Assembly: GCF_010725485.1 (NCBI RefSeq)
Contig: NZ_AP022598.1
Coordinates: forward strand, 1,612,001 to 1,676,000
Direction of reading: 5' to 3'
Source: Mycolicibacterium parafortuitum
GTDB lineage: Bacteria; Actinomycetota; Actinomycetes; Mycobacteriales; Mycobacteriaceae
DNA: 64,000 nucleotides
Shown: positions 51,592-59,049 of the stretch, piece after piece
Layout: each line of letters starts with the position of its first letter
Position numbering within the stretch: the stretch's first letter is position 1
Program-made: the position numbers and the translations under genes
The notes under the pieces: model-generated
What the model was told of the DNA's origin: nothing
What the model saw: only the letters and a program-made list of their open reading frames with translations
Databases searched by the model: none

Positions 51592-53136
51592 CTACCAGCG
51601 GTGGTGCCACCGGTCCCGGTAGGACCGCCCGTCGGGGTCGTAGACGGCCCGGTAGACGGGTTCGGCCCACAACCGCGTCCACCGGTTGAGTCGTTCCGGC
51701 CGGTGCGGCCGCAACCGTCCCGACGGGCGCGGCCCGCGCCGTCCGTCGTCATACCAGTCCTGCAGGGCCTGCGCCGAGGCGAGCACCGCCTCGACGGCCG
51801 ACGCCGGATCGGCCAGATCGCCGTCCTGGCTGCCGTCCGGCGCGAGGTCGAGATGCTCGCGCATCAACTGCAGCCGCAGATCACGAGCGAACACCCCGGT
51901 CTCGTCGAGGACTGCGCAGGACAACTCGCTGTCGTGCGTCCACGACCGGCGGTTGAAGTTGTCACTGCCGACACATGCCCAGACGTCGTCGACGACACAT
52001 ACCTTCGCGTGCACGTAAACCGGTGTGCCCGAATGGTTCTCCACGTCGAAGACATGCATTCGGTGCGGGTCGACCTGATGGCACCGTTCGATGGCCAAGC
52101 GGCGGCCGACCTGATTGGGCGGCAACGCGAGTCTGCCGTCGACGTCGGGGTGGCGCGGCACCACCGCGACGACATGCAGATCCGGGTTCTCAGCCAGGGC
52201 CTGCGCGAGCAGATGCGCCACCTGCGCCGACCACAAGTACTGGTCCTCAAGGTAGATCAGCCGACGCGCCCGTCTGACGGCCTTCGTGTAGCCGCGCGCG
52301 ACGCTGCGCTCGCCGTTGGGGGCGAACGCGTACTCGAAATGCGCGTCCGGGTAGGTGCGCAACACCTGCACCGAATGCGGGCCGAGCGGTTCGGGATCCG
52401 GCGGCTGCGGGGGCAGTTCACCAGGAGTCAGGTCCGCGCGACGGAGCTTGTCGGCGACCCAGGCGATCGGCGACAGCATGTCCAGCGGCGCCGGGTCGGT
52501 CCAACGCTCCCGGAACGTGGTGTCCAGGGCCCCGACCGCCGGTCCGCGAATCTCGAGCTGCACGTCGTGCCACGGGGGACGGTCCCCGTAGGCCTTGGCC
52601 ATCCGGATCGGCTGCGGATCACCCCGATGCTCGGCGTCGTCGCGGCGGGAGTGACACAGGTCGATCCCGCCGGCGAACGCGACATCTCGCTCCGGGCTGC
52701 CGGGATGCCGCAGGACGACCAGCTTCTGGTGATGGGACCCGCCGAACCGGACCCTCTGGTCGAGTAACACCTCACCGCCTGCGGCCTCGATGGCCTCACC
52801 GAGATGCTGGTTCTCCTCCTCGCTGTAGGACAGCGCGTCCAGATGCGAGCGCCACACCAGGCCTTTGACGGTGACACCGCGCAGCGCGGCACGGCAGAAC
52901 ACCTCGGCGATCGTCGGACCCTCGGCGCGCAGGCGTTCGTCCGGGTCGCCGCGCCAGTCGGTGAAGAACACGTAGTCGCCCGGACCGAGGCTGTCGACCT
53001 CGGTGGCCAGCCGCTGGAAATAGGTCGAGCCGTGAATCAGCGGGCGCACGAAGCTGCCGGTGCACCAGTCGGGTATCGCGGTATACGGATTGCCCCGCTC
53101 GGCGCGGGTGAGAAACCAGTCCGACAGTTCGGTCAT
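51592..53136 (-). CDS. Phospholipase D-family protein
   Basis: This 514-residue protein has two HKD motifs: HHQKLVVLRH near residue 136 and HAKVCVVDD near residue 379. The companion strands are FAGGIDLCHSRRDD and VGSDNFNRRSWTHDSE. A WFLTRAERGNPYTAIPDW opening and a Pro-rich linker (LPPQPPDPEPLGPH) between the halves are visible. It has no signal peptide. It probably acts on phospholipid headgroups. It is longer than, and clearly divergent from, the PLD at 33722. The ATG at 53136 is used; further upstream the frame is open but runs into the divergent promoter region. Confidence 0.92.
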   Translation of the reverse strand: MTELSDWFLTRAERGNPYTAIPDWCTGSFVRPLIHGSTYFQRLATEVDSLGPGDYVFFTDWRGDPDERLRAEGPTIAEVFCRAALRGVTVKGLVWRSHLDALSYSEEENQHLGEAIEAAGGEVLLDQRVRFGGSHHQKLVVLRHPGSPERDVAFAGGIDLCHSRRDDAEHRGDPQPIRMAKAYGDRPPWHDVQLEIRGPAVGALDTTFRERWTDPAPLDMLSPIAWVADKLRRADLTPGELPPQPPDPEPLGPHSVQVLRTYPDAHFEYAFAPNGERSVARGYTKAVRRARRLIYLEDQYLWSAQVAHLLAQALAENPDLHVVAVVPRHPDVDGRLALPPNQVGRRLAIERCHQVDPHRMHVFDVENHSGTPVYVHAKVCVVDDVWACVGSDNFNRRSWTHDSELSCAVLDETGVFARDLRLQLMREHLDLAPDGSQDGDLADPASAVEAVLASAQALQDWYDDGRRGPRPSGRLRPHRPERLNRWTRLWAEPVYRAVYDPDGRSYRDRWHHRW

Positions 53137-53180
53137 TGCCACCCATCCCGTCGGGTCGTCGGAAATACTTCGCCGGACGA

Positions 53181-53207
53181 TGTCGTGAATCTTTGGTCGG
53201 CTCCGTC
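53181..53207 (+). promoter_or_regulatory. Candidate ECF-sigma promoter before the YCII-sigma pair
   Basis: TGTCGT at 53181-53186 and CGTC at 53204-53207 are separated by 17 bp and lie 48 bp before the YCII start. ECF42 factors are reported to use a TGTCGA-like -35 and a CGA/TC-type -10 (recalled, not checked). This would fit autoregulation by the downstream sigma factor. Confidence 0.35.
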
Positions 53208-53254
53208 TCCTGGGATAGACGACCAACAACGGTCGCAAACCGAAGGAGACCTCG

Positions 53255-53662
53255 ATGGCGAAGTACCTGGTGCTCAAGCACTACCGGGGTGCCCCGGCCT
53301 CGGTGAACGATGTCCCGATGGACCGCTGGGCCCCCGAGGAGGTGCGAGCCCACATTCGGTACATGCAGGACTTCGCCGACCGGCTCAAGGACACCGGCGA
53401 GTACGTCGCCAGCCACGCCCTGGCACCCGACGGCGCATGGGTGCGTCATGACGGCGACGGACGCCCGCCGGTCACCGATGGGCCGTTCGCCGAGACCAAG
53501 GATCTGATCGCCGGCTTCATGATCATCGACGTCGACTCCTATGACCGGGCCGTGGAACTCGCCGGCGAGTTGTCCGCGGCGCCCGGCGCCGGTGGGAAAC
53601 CGATCCACGAGTGGCTGGAGGTCCGGCCGTTCCTGACCGCGGTGCCGCACCTCGACGATTAG
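53255..53662 (+). CDS. YCII/DGPF-domain protein, partner of ECF42 sigma factor
   Basis: This 135-residue YCII-type protein (KYLVLKHYRG, then TDGPFAETKDLIAGFMIIDVDSYDRAVELA) contains the DGPF motif of the dimeric alpha-beta barrel family. It ends EVRPF. DGPF proteins are constantly encoded beside ECF42 sigma factors, but their reaction is unknown. Here the sigma factor ATG directly follows the TAG with no gap. The ATG at 53255 has GAAGGAG 8 nt upstream. It is divergent from the phospholipase D gene. Confidence 0.92.
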   Translation: MAKYLVLKHYRGAPASVNDVPMDRWAPEEVRAHIRYMQDFADRLKDTGEYVASHALAPDGAWVRHDGDGRPPVTDGPFAETKDLIAGFMIIDVDSYDRAVELAGELSAAPGAGGKPIHEWLEVRPFLTAVPHLDD

Positions 53663-54823
53663 ATGGACACGGCACGCCTGCGGGCGCTGATCCCCGAAGT
53701 CCTGGCGATCCTGATCAAGCGTGGTGCGGACTTCGCCACCGCCGAGGACGCGGCGCAGGACGCGTTGGTACGGGCGTGGCAGACGTGGCCGCAGTCTCCG
53801 CCCGACGATCCGAAGGCGTGGCTGGTCACGACGGCATGGCACCGCTTCGTCGACCTCGCCCGGGCCGACACCGCGCGCCGCCGCCGGGAATCGGCCTTCA
53901 GCGCACAACAGGGGGAGACGCCGCCGCCGGGCCGGACCGAGTCCGTCGACGACACCCTGGCGCTGTACTTCCTGTGCGCTCATCCCGAACTGAGCCCGGC
54001 GTCGGCCGTGGCGCTGACGCTACGGGCCGTCGGCGGCCTCACCACCCGCCAGATCGCGCAGGCCTACCTGGTCCCGGAATCGACGATGGCGCAACGCATC
54101 AGCCGGGCCAAACGCACCGTCGAGATGGCCCGCCTCGGCCGGGCGGGGAACCTGCGCACGGTGCTCAAAGTGCTCTATCTGGTCTTCAACGAGGGCTACA
54201 GCGGCGACCCGGACGCCGCCGACCTCGCGGTGGAGGCGATCCGGCTCGCGCGCCAACTCGCGGCGATGACCGACGACGAGGAGGTCTCCGGGCTGCTCGC
54301 GCTGTTCCTGCTGCACCACGCACGGCGGGCGGCACGCACCCGCGCCGACGGAAGCCTCGTCCCGCTCGCCGAACAGGACCGCAGCCTGTGGCGTCGCGAC
54401 CTGATCACCGAGGGCATCACGCTGCTGCAGAGTGCGCTGGCGCGCGACCGGCTCGGCGAGTACCAGGCCCAGGCCGCGATCGCCGCGCTGCACGCCGACG
54501 CGACGAGCGCCGACGAAACCGACTGGGTGCAGATCGTCGAGTGGTACGACGAACTCATCGCGCTCACCGACAGTCCCGTCGCGCGACTCAACCGCGCCGT
54601 CGCAGTCGGTGAGGCCGACGGCCCGCAGGCGGGACTGGCCGCACTTGCCGAACTCGACCCGGGGCTGCCGCGCCACACCGCCGCCGCGGCCTACCTGTAC
54701 GAGAAGAAAGGCGAGACGGAGACCGCTGCGGCCCTGTACACCGCCGCCGCGACGAAGGCCCGCAGCATCGCCGAGCGTGATCACCTGACACTGCAGGCGG
54801 CCCGGCTACGGGCCGAGCGCTAG
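53663..54823 (+). CDS. ECF42-type RNA polymerase sigma factor
   Basis: This 386-residue ECF sigma factor has region 2 at about residues 8-75 (FATAEDAAQDALVRAWQTWPQSPPDDPKAWLVTTAWHRFVDLAR). Region 4 is at about 112-160 (ALTLRAVGGLTTRQIAQAYLVPESTMAQRISRAK). A long C-terminal extension of about 220 residues carries TPR-like helices (YLVFNEGYSG, DEVSGLLALFLLHHARRAAR). The extension is the mark of ECF42, where it replaces an anti-sigma factor in control. It is transcribed with the DGPF gene. Environmental triggers are unknown. Confidence 0.93.
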   Translation: MDTARLRALIPEVLAILIKRGADFATAEDAAQDALVRAWQTWPQSPPDDPKAWLVTTAWHRFVDLARADTARRRRESAFSAQQGETPPPGRTESVDDTLALYFLCAHPELSPASAVALTLRAVGGLTTRQIAQAYLVPESTMAQRISRAKRTVEMARLGRAGNLRTVLKVLYLVFNEGYSGDPDAADLAVEAIRLARQLAAMTDDEEVSGLLALFLLHHARRAARTRADGSLVPLAEQDRSLWRRDLITEGITLLQSALARDRLGEYQAQAAIAALHADATSADETDWVQIVEWYDELIALTDSPVARLNRAVAVGEADGPQAGLAALAELDPGLPRHTAAAAYLYEKKGETETAAALYTAAATKARSIAERDHLTLQAARLRAER

Positions 54824-55653
54824 CGGTCCTCGCCCGTCGGTGACTCCGCCTCCCGGCGCTCCTCCTTGATCCGGTCCTTGCTGCGGATCAGCCGCAGCAA
54901 GGTCACCAACGTCAGCCCGCCGACCATGTTGAGCACCAGGGTGTAGCCGAACCAGGACAGCCAATCGAGATACCCGAACGGGGCGTCACCGGCGGTCAGC
55001 GCGCCGAAGATCAGCAGCGAGTCGAGGATTGAGTGGAACATCTGCAGGCCGGCCAGCAGGAACGCGCCGGCGACCGCCGCGGCGATCTTGCCCGGTACCG
55101 AATCGGTGCCGTGCTGCATCCGCGTCATCAGCGTGATCACCATGCCGCCCAAAAGGGCCAGCGCCACCGTCTCGGCGTTCAGCGGTGCGTGCACGAAGTG
55201 TTCGGCCGATGTCGTGGTCTGTTCGCGCAGCTTCGGATACGCGGTCATCACCAGCCACATGATCAGCCAGCCGCCCGCCAGGTTCGCCGCGAGTGTGCCG
55301 GACCACAACTTCAGCAGCTGGGCGGCGTTGGCGCGTTTGGCCGCGACGGTGGTGACCGGGATCAGGAAGCCCTCGGTGAACAGCTCGCTGCGGCCGAGCA
55401 GCAGCGCGAGAAAACCGACCGAGAACGCGATCCCGGCGAGCAACTGGTTACCGGTGGCGTGCAGCACCGACAGATACGCGAGCACCCCCATCGCGACCTC
55501 GGTCCCGCCGAAGAAGCCGGTCACCAGCACCTCACGCCAGGTGCGGTGCAGTCGCTGGGTGCCCTCGTCGATCATCCGGTTGAACGCGTTCTCCAACGCG
55601 TCCTCGATCGGGCTGTCGGTATCGCCGAGCTCACGCTGGCTGGTCGAGCTCAT
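54820..55653 (-). CDS. Formate/nitrite transporter family protein
   Basis: This 277-residue FNT-family protein has six transmembrane segments. Marks include LVTGFFGGTEVAMGVLAYL, FSVGFLALLLGRSELFTEGFLIPVTTV (the FNT selectivity region), LWSGTLAANLAGGWLIMW, and a C-terminal LDWLSWFGYTLVLNMVGGLT. It is flanked by charged, probably cytosolic ends. It should conduct a small monovalent anion such as formate, nitrite or hydrosulfide. The ATG at 55653 is used; upstream extension is low-complexity Ser/Ala. It overlaps the sigma-factor 3' end by 4 nt and is divergent from the amidase. Confidence 0.9.
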   Translation of the reverse strand: MSSTSQRELGDTDSPIEDALENAFNRMIDEGTQRLHRTWREVLVTGFFGGTEVAMGVLAYLSVLHATGNQLLAGIAFSVGFLALLLGRSELFTEGFLIPVTTVAAKRANAAQLLKLWSGTLAANLAGGWLIMWLVMTAYPKLREQTTTSAEHFVHAPLNAETVALALLGGMVITLMTRMQHGTDSVPGKIAAAVAGAFLLAGLQMFHSILDSLLIFGALTAGDAPFGYLDWLSWFGYTLVLNMVGGLTLVTLLRLIRSKDRIKEERREAESPTGEDR

Positions 55654-55699
55654 GGCAGCGCGAGTACCCACGACCGGGGCGGACGATACCGTCGGTCGC

Positions 55700-57169
55700 A
55701 TGGATGTCGACGAGTACCGGGCACAGGATGCGACGGGGCTGGCGAAGCTGGTCGCCGACGGCGAGGTCACCGCGGCCGAACTGCTGGCGCTGGCGCGCGA
55801 GCGGGCCGCCGAGGTGAACCCGAAGATCAACGCGATCGTGCGCGACGTGCCGGTGCCCGACGGCGAGCCCCGCACGGGCCCGTTCGCCGGGGTGCCGTTC
55901 CTGATCAAGGATCTGTCTCAGGATTACGCGGGGCTGCCGACGTCGGGTGGCTCACGGTCGCTGCGGTACCTGCCGGTCGCCGAGCACGGCGCCATCGTTG
56001 CGCGCTGGCTCGACGCGGGTCTGGTGATCTTCGGCAAGACCAACACCCCTGAGTTCGGCGCGAAGGGCATCACCGAACCCGAGGTCTGGGGCCCCGCGCG
56101 CAACCCGTGGGACCTGACCCGGTCACCGGGCGGCTCCTCCGGTGGTTCGGCGGCCGCGGTGGCGGCGGGCATCGTGCCGTGCGCCGGTGCCAACGACGGC
56201 GGCGGGTCCATCAGGATCCCGGCCGCCTGCTGCGGGCTGGTCGGACTGAAGCCGAGCCGCGGGCTGACCCCGACCGGCCCGGCGTACGGCGAATCGATGC
56301 ACGGCGCGGCGGTGCAGGGCGTGGTGTCGCGAACCGTCCGCGACACCGCCGGCATGCTCGACGTGATCAGCGGCGGAGAACCGTATGGCCCGTTCACCCC
56401 GGCGCTGCCCGAGATGCCGTTCGCGGCGAGCGTCGCGACCGCCCCCCGCACGCTGCGCATCGGCGTGCGGGTGCCCTCGGCGATCACCCCGCAGCCGCAT
56501 CGTGAGGCGTACGCCGCGGTCGAGGCGACCACCCGTCTGCTGACCGACCTGGGACACGAGGTCGTCGAACTGTCCGAAGCCCCGTACGACGACGCCGCGC
56601 TGGCCCGCGATTTCCTGCTGACCTGGTTCGTGACGCTGGCCTGGGAGGTCGCCGAGGCCAAGCGGCTCACCGGGGCCGGTGACGAGATGTTCGAGCGGGA
56701 CACACTGATCATGGCCGCGCTGGGCCGGGCCACCAGCAGCGTCGACTACCTCGACGCGGTGGCGCGCCGCCACGACCACACCCGCAGGCTCACCACGTTC
56801 TTCGAGTCGCACGACCTGCTGCTGACCCCGACGCTGGCGACACCGCCACCGAAGATCGGCGAGTTCGATCTGCCCGTCGCACTGCAGCGCGCGGCCGACG
56901 TGCTGCTCAAGACGCGCACGGCCGCGCTGCTGCGGTTCACCAAGATCGTCGACGACATGGTGGACGAGAACCTCGGCTGGGTGCCCTACACCCAACTGGC
57001 GAACATCACCGGGCGCCCGGCGATCTCGCTGCCGCTGCACTGGACGGCCGACGGGGTGCCGTTGGGGGTGCAGTTCGTCGCGCCGCTGGCCGGCGAGACG
57101 CTGCTGCTGCAGCTCGGCGCACAATTGGAGCAGGCGGCGCCATGGGCGCACCGCACGCCGCAGGTGTGA
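55700..57169 (+). CDS. Amidase (amidase-signature family)
   Basis: This 489-residue amidase-signature enzyme has the catalytic triad Lys70 (FLIKDLSQD), cis-Ser146 (PGGSSGGS) and nucleophile Ser170 (GGGSIRIPAAC). The C-terminus DGVPLGVQFVAPLAGETLLLQLGAQLE is typical. It hydrolyses amides to acids and ammonia. It could finish the nitrile-to-amide-to-acid route started by the NHase at 48647-50001, but it lies 5 kb away in its own transcription unit, so this link is inference. The ATG at 55700 is 46 bp from the divergent FNT gene. Confidence 0.93.
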   Translation: MDVDEYRAQDATGLAKLVADGEVTAAELLALARERAAEVNPKINAIVRDVPVPDGEPRTGPFAGVPFLIKDLSQDYAGLPTSGGSRSLRYLPVAEHGAIVARWLDAGLVIFGKTNTPEFGAKGITEPEVWGPARNPWDLTRSPGGSSGGSAAAVAAGIVPCAGANDGGGSIRIPAACCGLVGLKPSRGLTPTGPAYGESMHGAAVQGVVSRTVRDTAGMLDVISGGEPYGPFTPALPEMPFAASVATAPRTLRIGVRVPSAITPQPHREAYAAVEATTRLLTDLGHEVVELSEAPYDDAALARDFLLTWFVTLAWEVAEAKRLTGAGDEMFERDTLIMAALGRATSSVDYLDAVARRHDHTRRLTTFFESHDLLLTPTLATPPPKIGEFDLPVALQRAADVLLKTRTAALLRFTKIVDDMVDENLGWVPYTQLANITGRPAISLPLHWTADGVPLGVQFVAPLAGETLLLQLGAQLEQAAPWAHRTPQV

Positions 57170-57183
57170 GACAGGAGCACGGC

Positions 57184-58014
57184 ATGAAGTTCGGGATCTC
57201 CACGTTCGTCAACGAAGACACCATCGACCCGGTGTCGCTGGCGCGTGCGATCGAGGAGCGCGGCTTCACGGCGCTGGCCGTCGCCGAGCACACGCACATC
57301 CCGGCCAGCCGGGAGTCGCCGTATCCGCTCGGCGGCGAGCTGCCGAAGATCTACTACCGGACCCTGGACCCGTTCGTGACGCTGGCCGCCGCGGCGGCGG
57401 TCACGTCGACGATCGAACTGATCACCGGTATCGCGCTGCTGATCCAGCGGGACCCGATCGTCACCGCCAAGGAAGCCGCCAGCATCGACGTGATCTCCGG
57501 CGGCCGTTTCACCTTCGGCGTCGGCGCCGGCTGGAACATCGAGGAACTCCGCCAGCACGGCACCGATCCGAAGACGCGCGGTGCACTGCTGGACGAGCGC
57601 ATCGAGGCGATCAAGGCGTTGTGGACCGAGGAACCGGCCGAATACCACGGCAAGTACGTGGATTTCGCTCCGTCATATCAGCGGCCGAAGCCGGTGCAGA
57701 AGCCCCATCCGCCGATCCTGATCGGCGGCGACTCCGATGCGACGGTGAGGCGGATCATCCGTCACGAAGCCGGCTGGATCTCGAATCCACTTCCGATCGA
57801 GCATCTTTCGCGCCGCATCGACCAGATCCGGGCGAGCGCGACGTACGAGGTGCCGCTGGTGCAGTTCGGCACGCCGGCGAAACCGGACTACTGGCATGCC
57901 GCGCAGGAGATCGGTTTCGGGCAACTGAACCTGCTGCTGCCGACCAAGCCGCTGGACGTATCACTGCGCCTGCTCGACGACTACGCCGAGCAGGTGCAGC
58001 GATACGGCGGCTGA
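57184..58014 (+). CDS. Luciferase-like F420-dependent oxidoreductase (LLM family)
   Basis: This 276-residue LLM-family protein starts MKFGISTFV and shows ALAVAEHTHIPAS, TRLELI-type ELITGIALLIQRDPIVTAKEAASIDVISGGRFTFGVGAGWN, and PPILIGG. These match F420-dependent mycobacterial members with the SxGRxxxGxGxGW motif. It probably uses F420 (or FMN) to oxidise or reduce an unknown substrate. The ATG at 57184 follows CAGGAGC and is 14 nt after the amidase stop, so the two are likely co-transcribed. Confidence 0.9.
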   Translation: MKFGISTFVNEDTIDPVSLARAIEERGFTALAVAEHTHIPASRESPYPLGGELPKIYYRTLDPFVTLAAAAAVTSTIELITGIALLIQRDPIVTAKEAASIDVISGGRFTFGVGAGWNIEELRQHGTDPKTRGALLDERIEAIKALWTEEPAEYHGKYVDFAPSYQRPKPVQKPHPPILIGGDSDATVRRIIRHEAGWISNPLPIEHLSRRIDQIRASATYEVPLVQFGTPAKPDYWHAAQEIGFGQLNLLLPTKPLDVSLRLLDDYAEQVQRYGG

Positions 58015-58029
58015 ACGGAATCGGTCAGG

Positions 58030-58170
58030 TCAGCGCTCGGCGGATTCGTACCGCTGCGCGACGGCGACGAGTTCGTCGCGGATGGTGGAGTTCGGCATCT
58101 TCGCGATCCGTGCGTACAGGCGTCGCCGATCGCGAGAGATCTGACGGGCGGCACGGTACTGCGCGAACAT
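58030..58170 (-). CDS. Small basic ORF, 46 residues
   Basis: An ATG at 58170 is preceded by AGGAG with a 9-nt spacer and opens a 46-codon frame ending in TGA. The peptide (MFAQYRAARQISRDRRR at the start, RDELVAVAQRYESAER at the end) is Arg-rich, predicted helical, without Cys, and has no membrane segment. It resembles small helical actinobacterial proteins but I cannot name a family. It sits between the LLM gene (convergent) and the SHOCT gene. The good ribosome site makes it a likely real gene. Confidence 0.6.
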   Translation of the reverse strand: MFAQYRAARQISRDRRRLYARIAKMPNSTIRDELVAVAQRYESAER

Positions 58171-58315
58171 TTTGCGTAACTCCTGTGTGTTGGATTGAGG
58201 TCCGGCGCGAATCGGGGATCGCCCATCGGCCGGACGCTGTCCATGCTCCGTGTTACAACGACGTTAATCAAGCCGCTGACGTGTGATTTTGCGGACAGAG
58301 ACCGCCGTCACACGG

Positions 58316-59008
58316 TCACAGCCGGCCGAGCAGCTCGGCCTTCTTGGCGGCGAATTCGGCGTCGGTGAGGATGCCGCGCTCGTGCAGTCCGGCCAGCTTC
58401 TCGATCGCGGCGATGATCGCCGAGGAGTCGTCCGGGGCCGGGTTCTCTGCCGCGGGCGCGGGGGAACCCGCCGTCTCCGCGGTGCCGATCTCACGCAGCG
58501 CCGAGATACCGAACGTGCCCAGCTGACTGGTGAACGTCAGCGTCGCCGCGGGCCCGCCCTGCTGTTGCTGGACACCGCCGATCCGATGCTCGCCGGTGTC
58601 GAAAACCCTTGTCACCCCGCCGCTCTGCACGGCCAGCCGGCGTGTCGCGGGGAACACCGCGTACCTGGTGTCGTTCTGCCCGCCGGTCGAGCTGGGGGTG
58701 CCGAGGCCGGCCGGCCACCACTGTTGCGGGGCGGCGGCCGCACCGGTGGCGGGCAGCCCGGCGAGCTCAGTGCACAGCGCGTCGACGCGCGCCTTGAGCG
58801 CGTGGTCGAACATGTCGCCGACCATCGTCATGCCGCCGCGCATCCACTGTCCCGAGCCCCCGAGTTCCGGGACCGAGAACTGCGCCATCGTGCCGCCGCC
58901 GTTGCGCACCGCGACCCACATCGCCAGCACCGAATCACGGGAAAGCCCGTGGCGGCGGGCGATGTCGTCGATCTCATGCTCCAGGTCCGGGGGTACGGCG
59001 GCAGTCAT
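58316..59008 (-). CDS. SHOCT-domain protein
   Basis: This 230-residue protein has an N-terminal helix-turn pattern (PPDLEHEIDDIARRHGLSRDSVLAMWVAVRNGGG), a middle region of unclear fold with WMRGGMTMVGDMFDHALKARVDALCTEL, and a C-terminal SHOCT motif (SAIIAAIEKLAGLHERGILTDAEFAAKKAELLGRL). SHOCT is a short helical oligomerisation domain. The middle likely forms a beta domain (TRYAVFPATRRLAVQSGGVTRVFDTGEHRIGGV) like bacterial PH. The ATG at 59008 is used; an upstream ATG at 59026 would add six residues. It may be a membrane- or complex-associated regulator. Confidence 0.8.
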   Translation of the reverse strand: MTAAVPPDLEHEIDDIARRHGLSRDSVLAMWVAVRNGGGTMAQFSVPELGGSGQWMRGGMTMVGDMFDHALKARVDALCTELAGLPATGAAAAPQQWWPAGLGTPSSTGGQNDTRYAVFPATRRLAVQSGGVTRVFDTGEHRIGGVQQQQGGPAATLTFTSQLGTFGISALREIGTAETAGSPAPAAENPAPDDSSAIIAAIEKLAGLHERGILTDAEFAAKKAELLGRL

Positions 59009-59049
59009 GCGTCGGTAGTACCCCACGCGGTCTCAGTCAAAGCGGCGTT

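Noticed and set aside
50269..52767. 832-codon open frame on the plus strand
   Set aside because: Crosses the CbiM-like gene in another frame and the antisense of phospholipase D; no motif, so a shadow.
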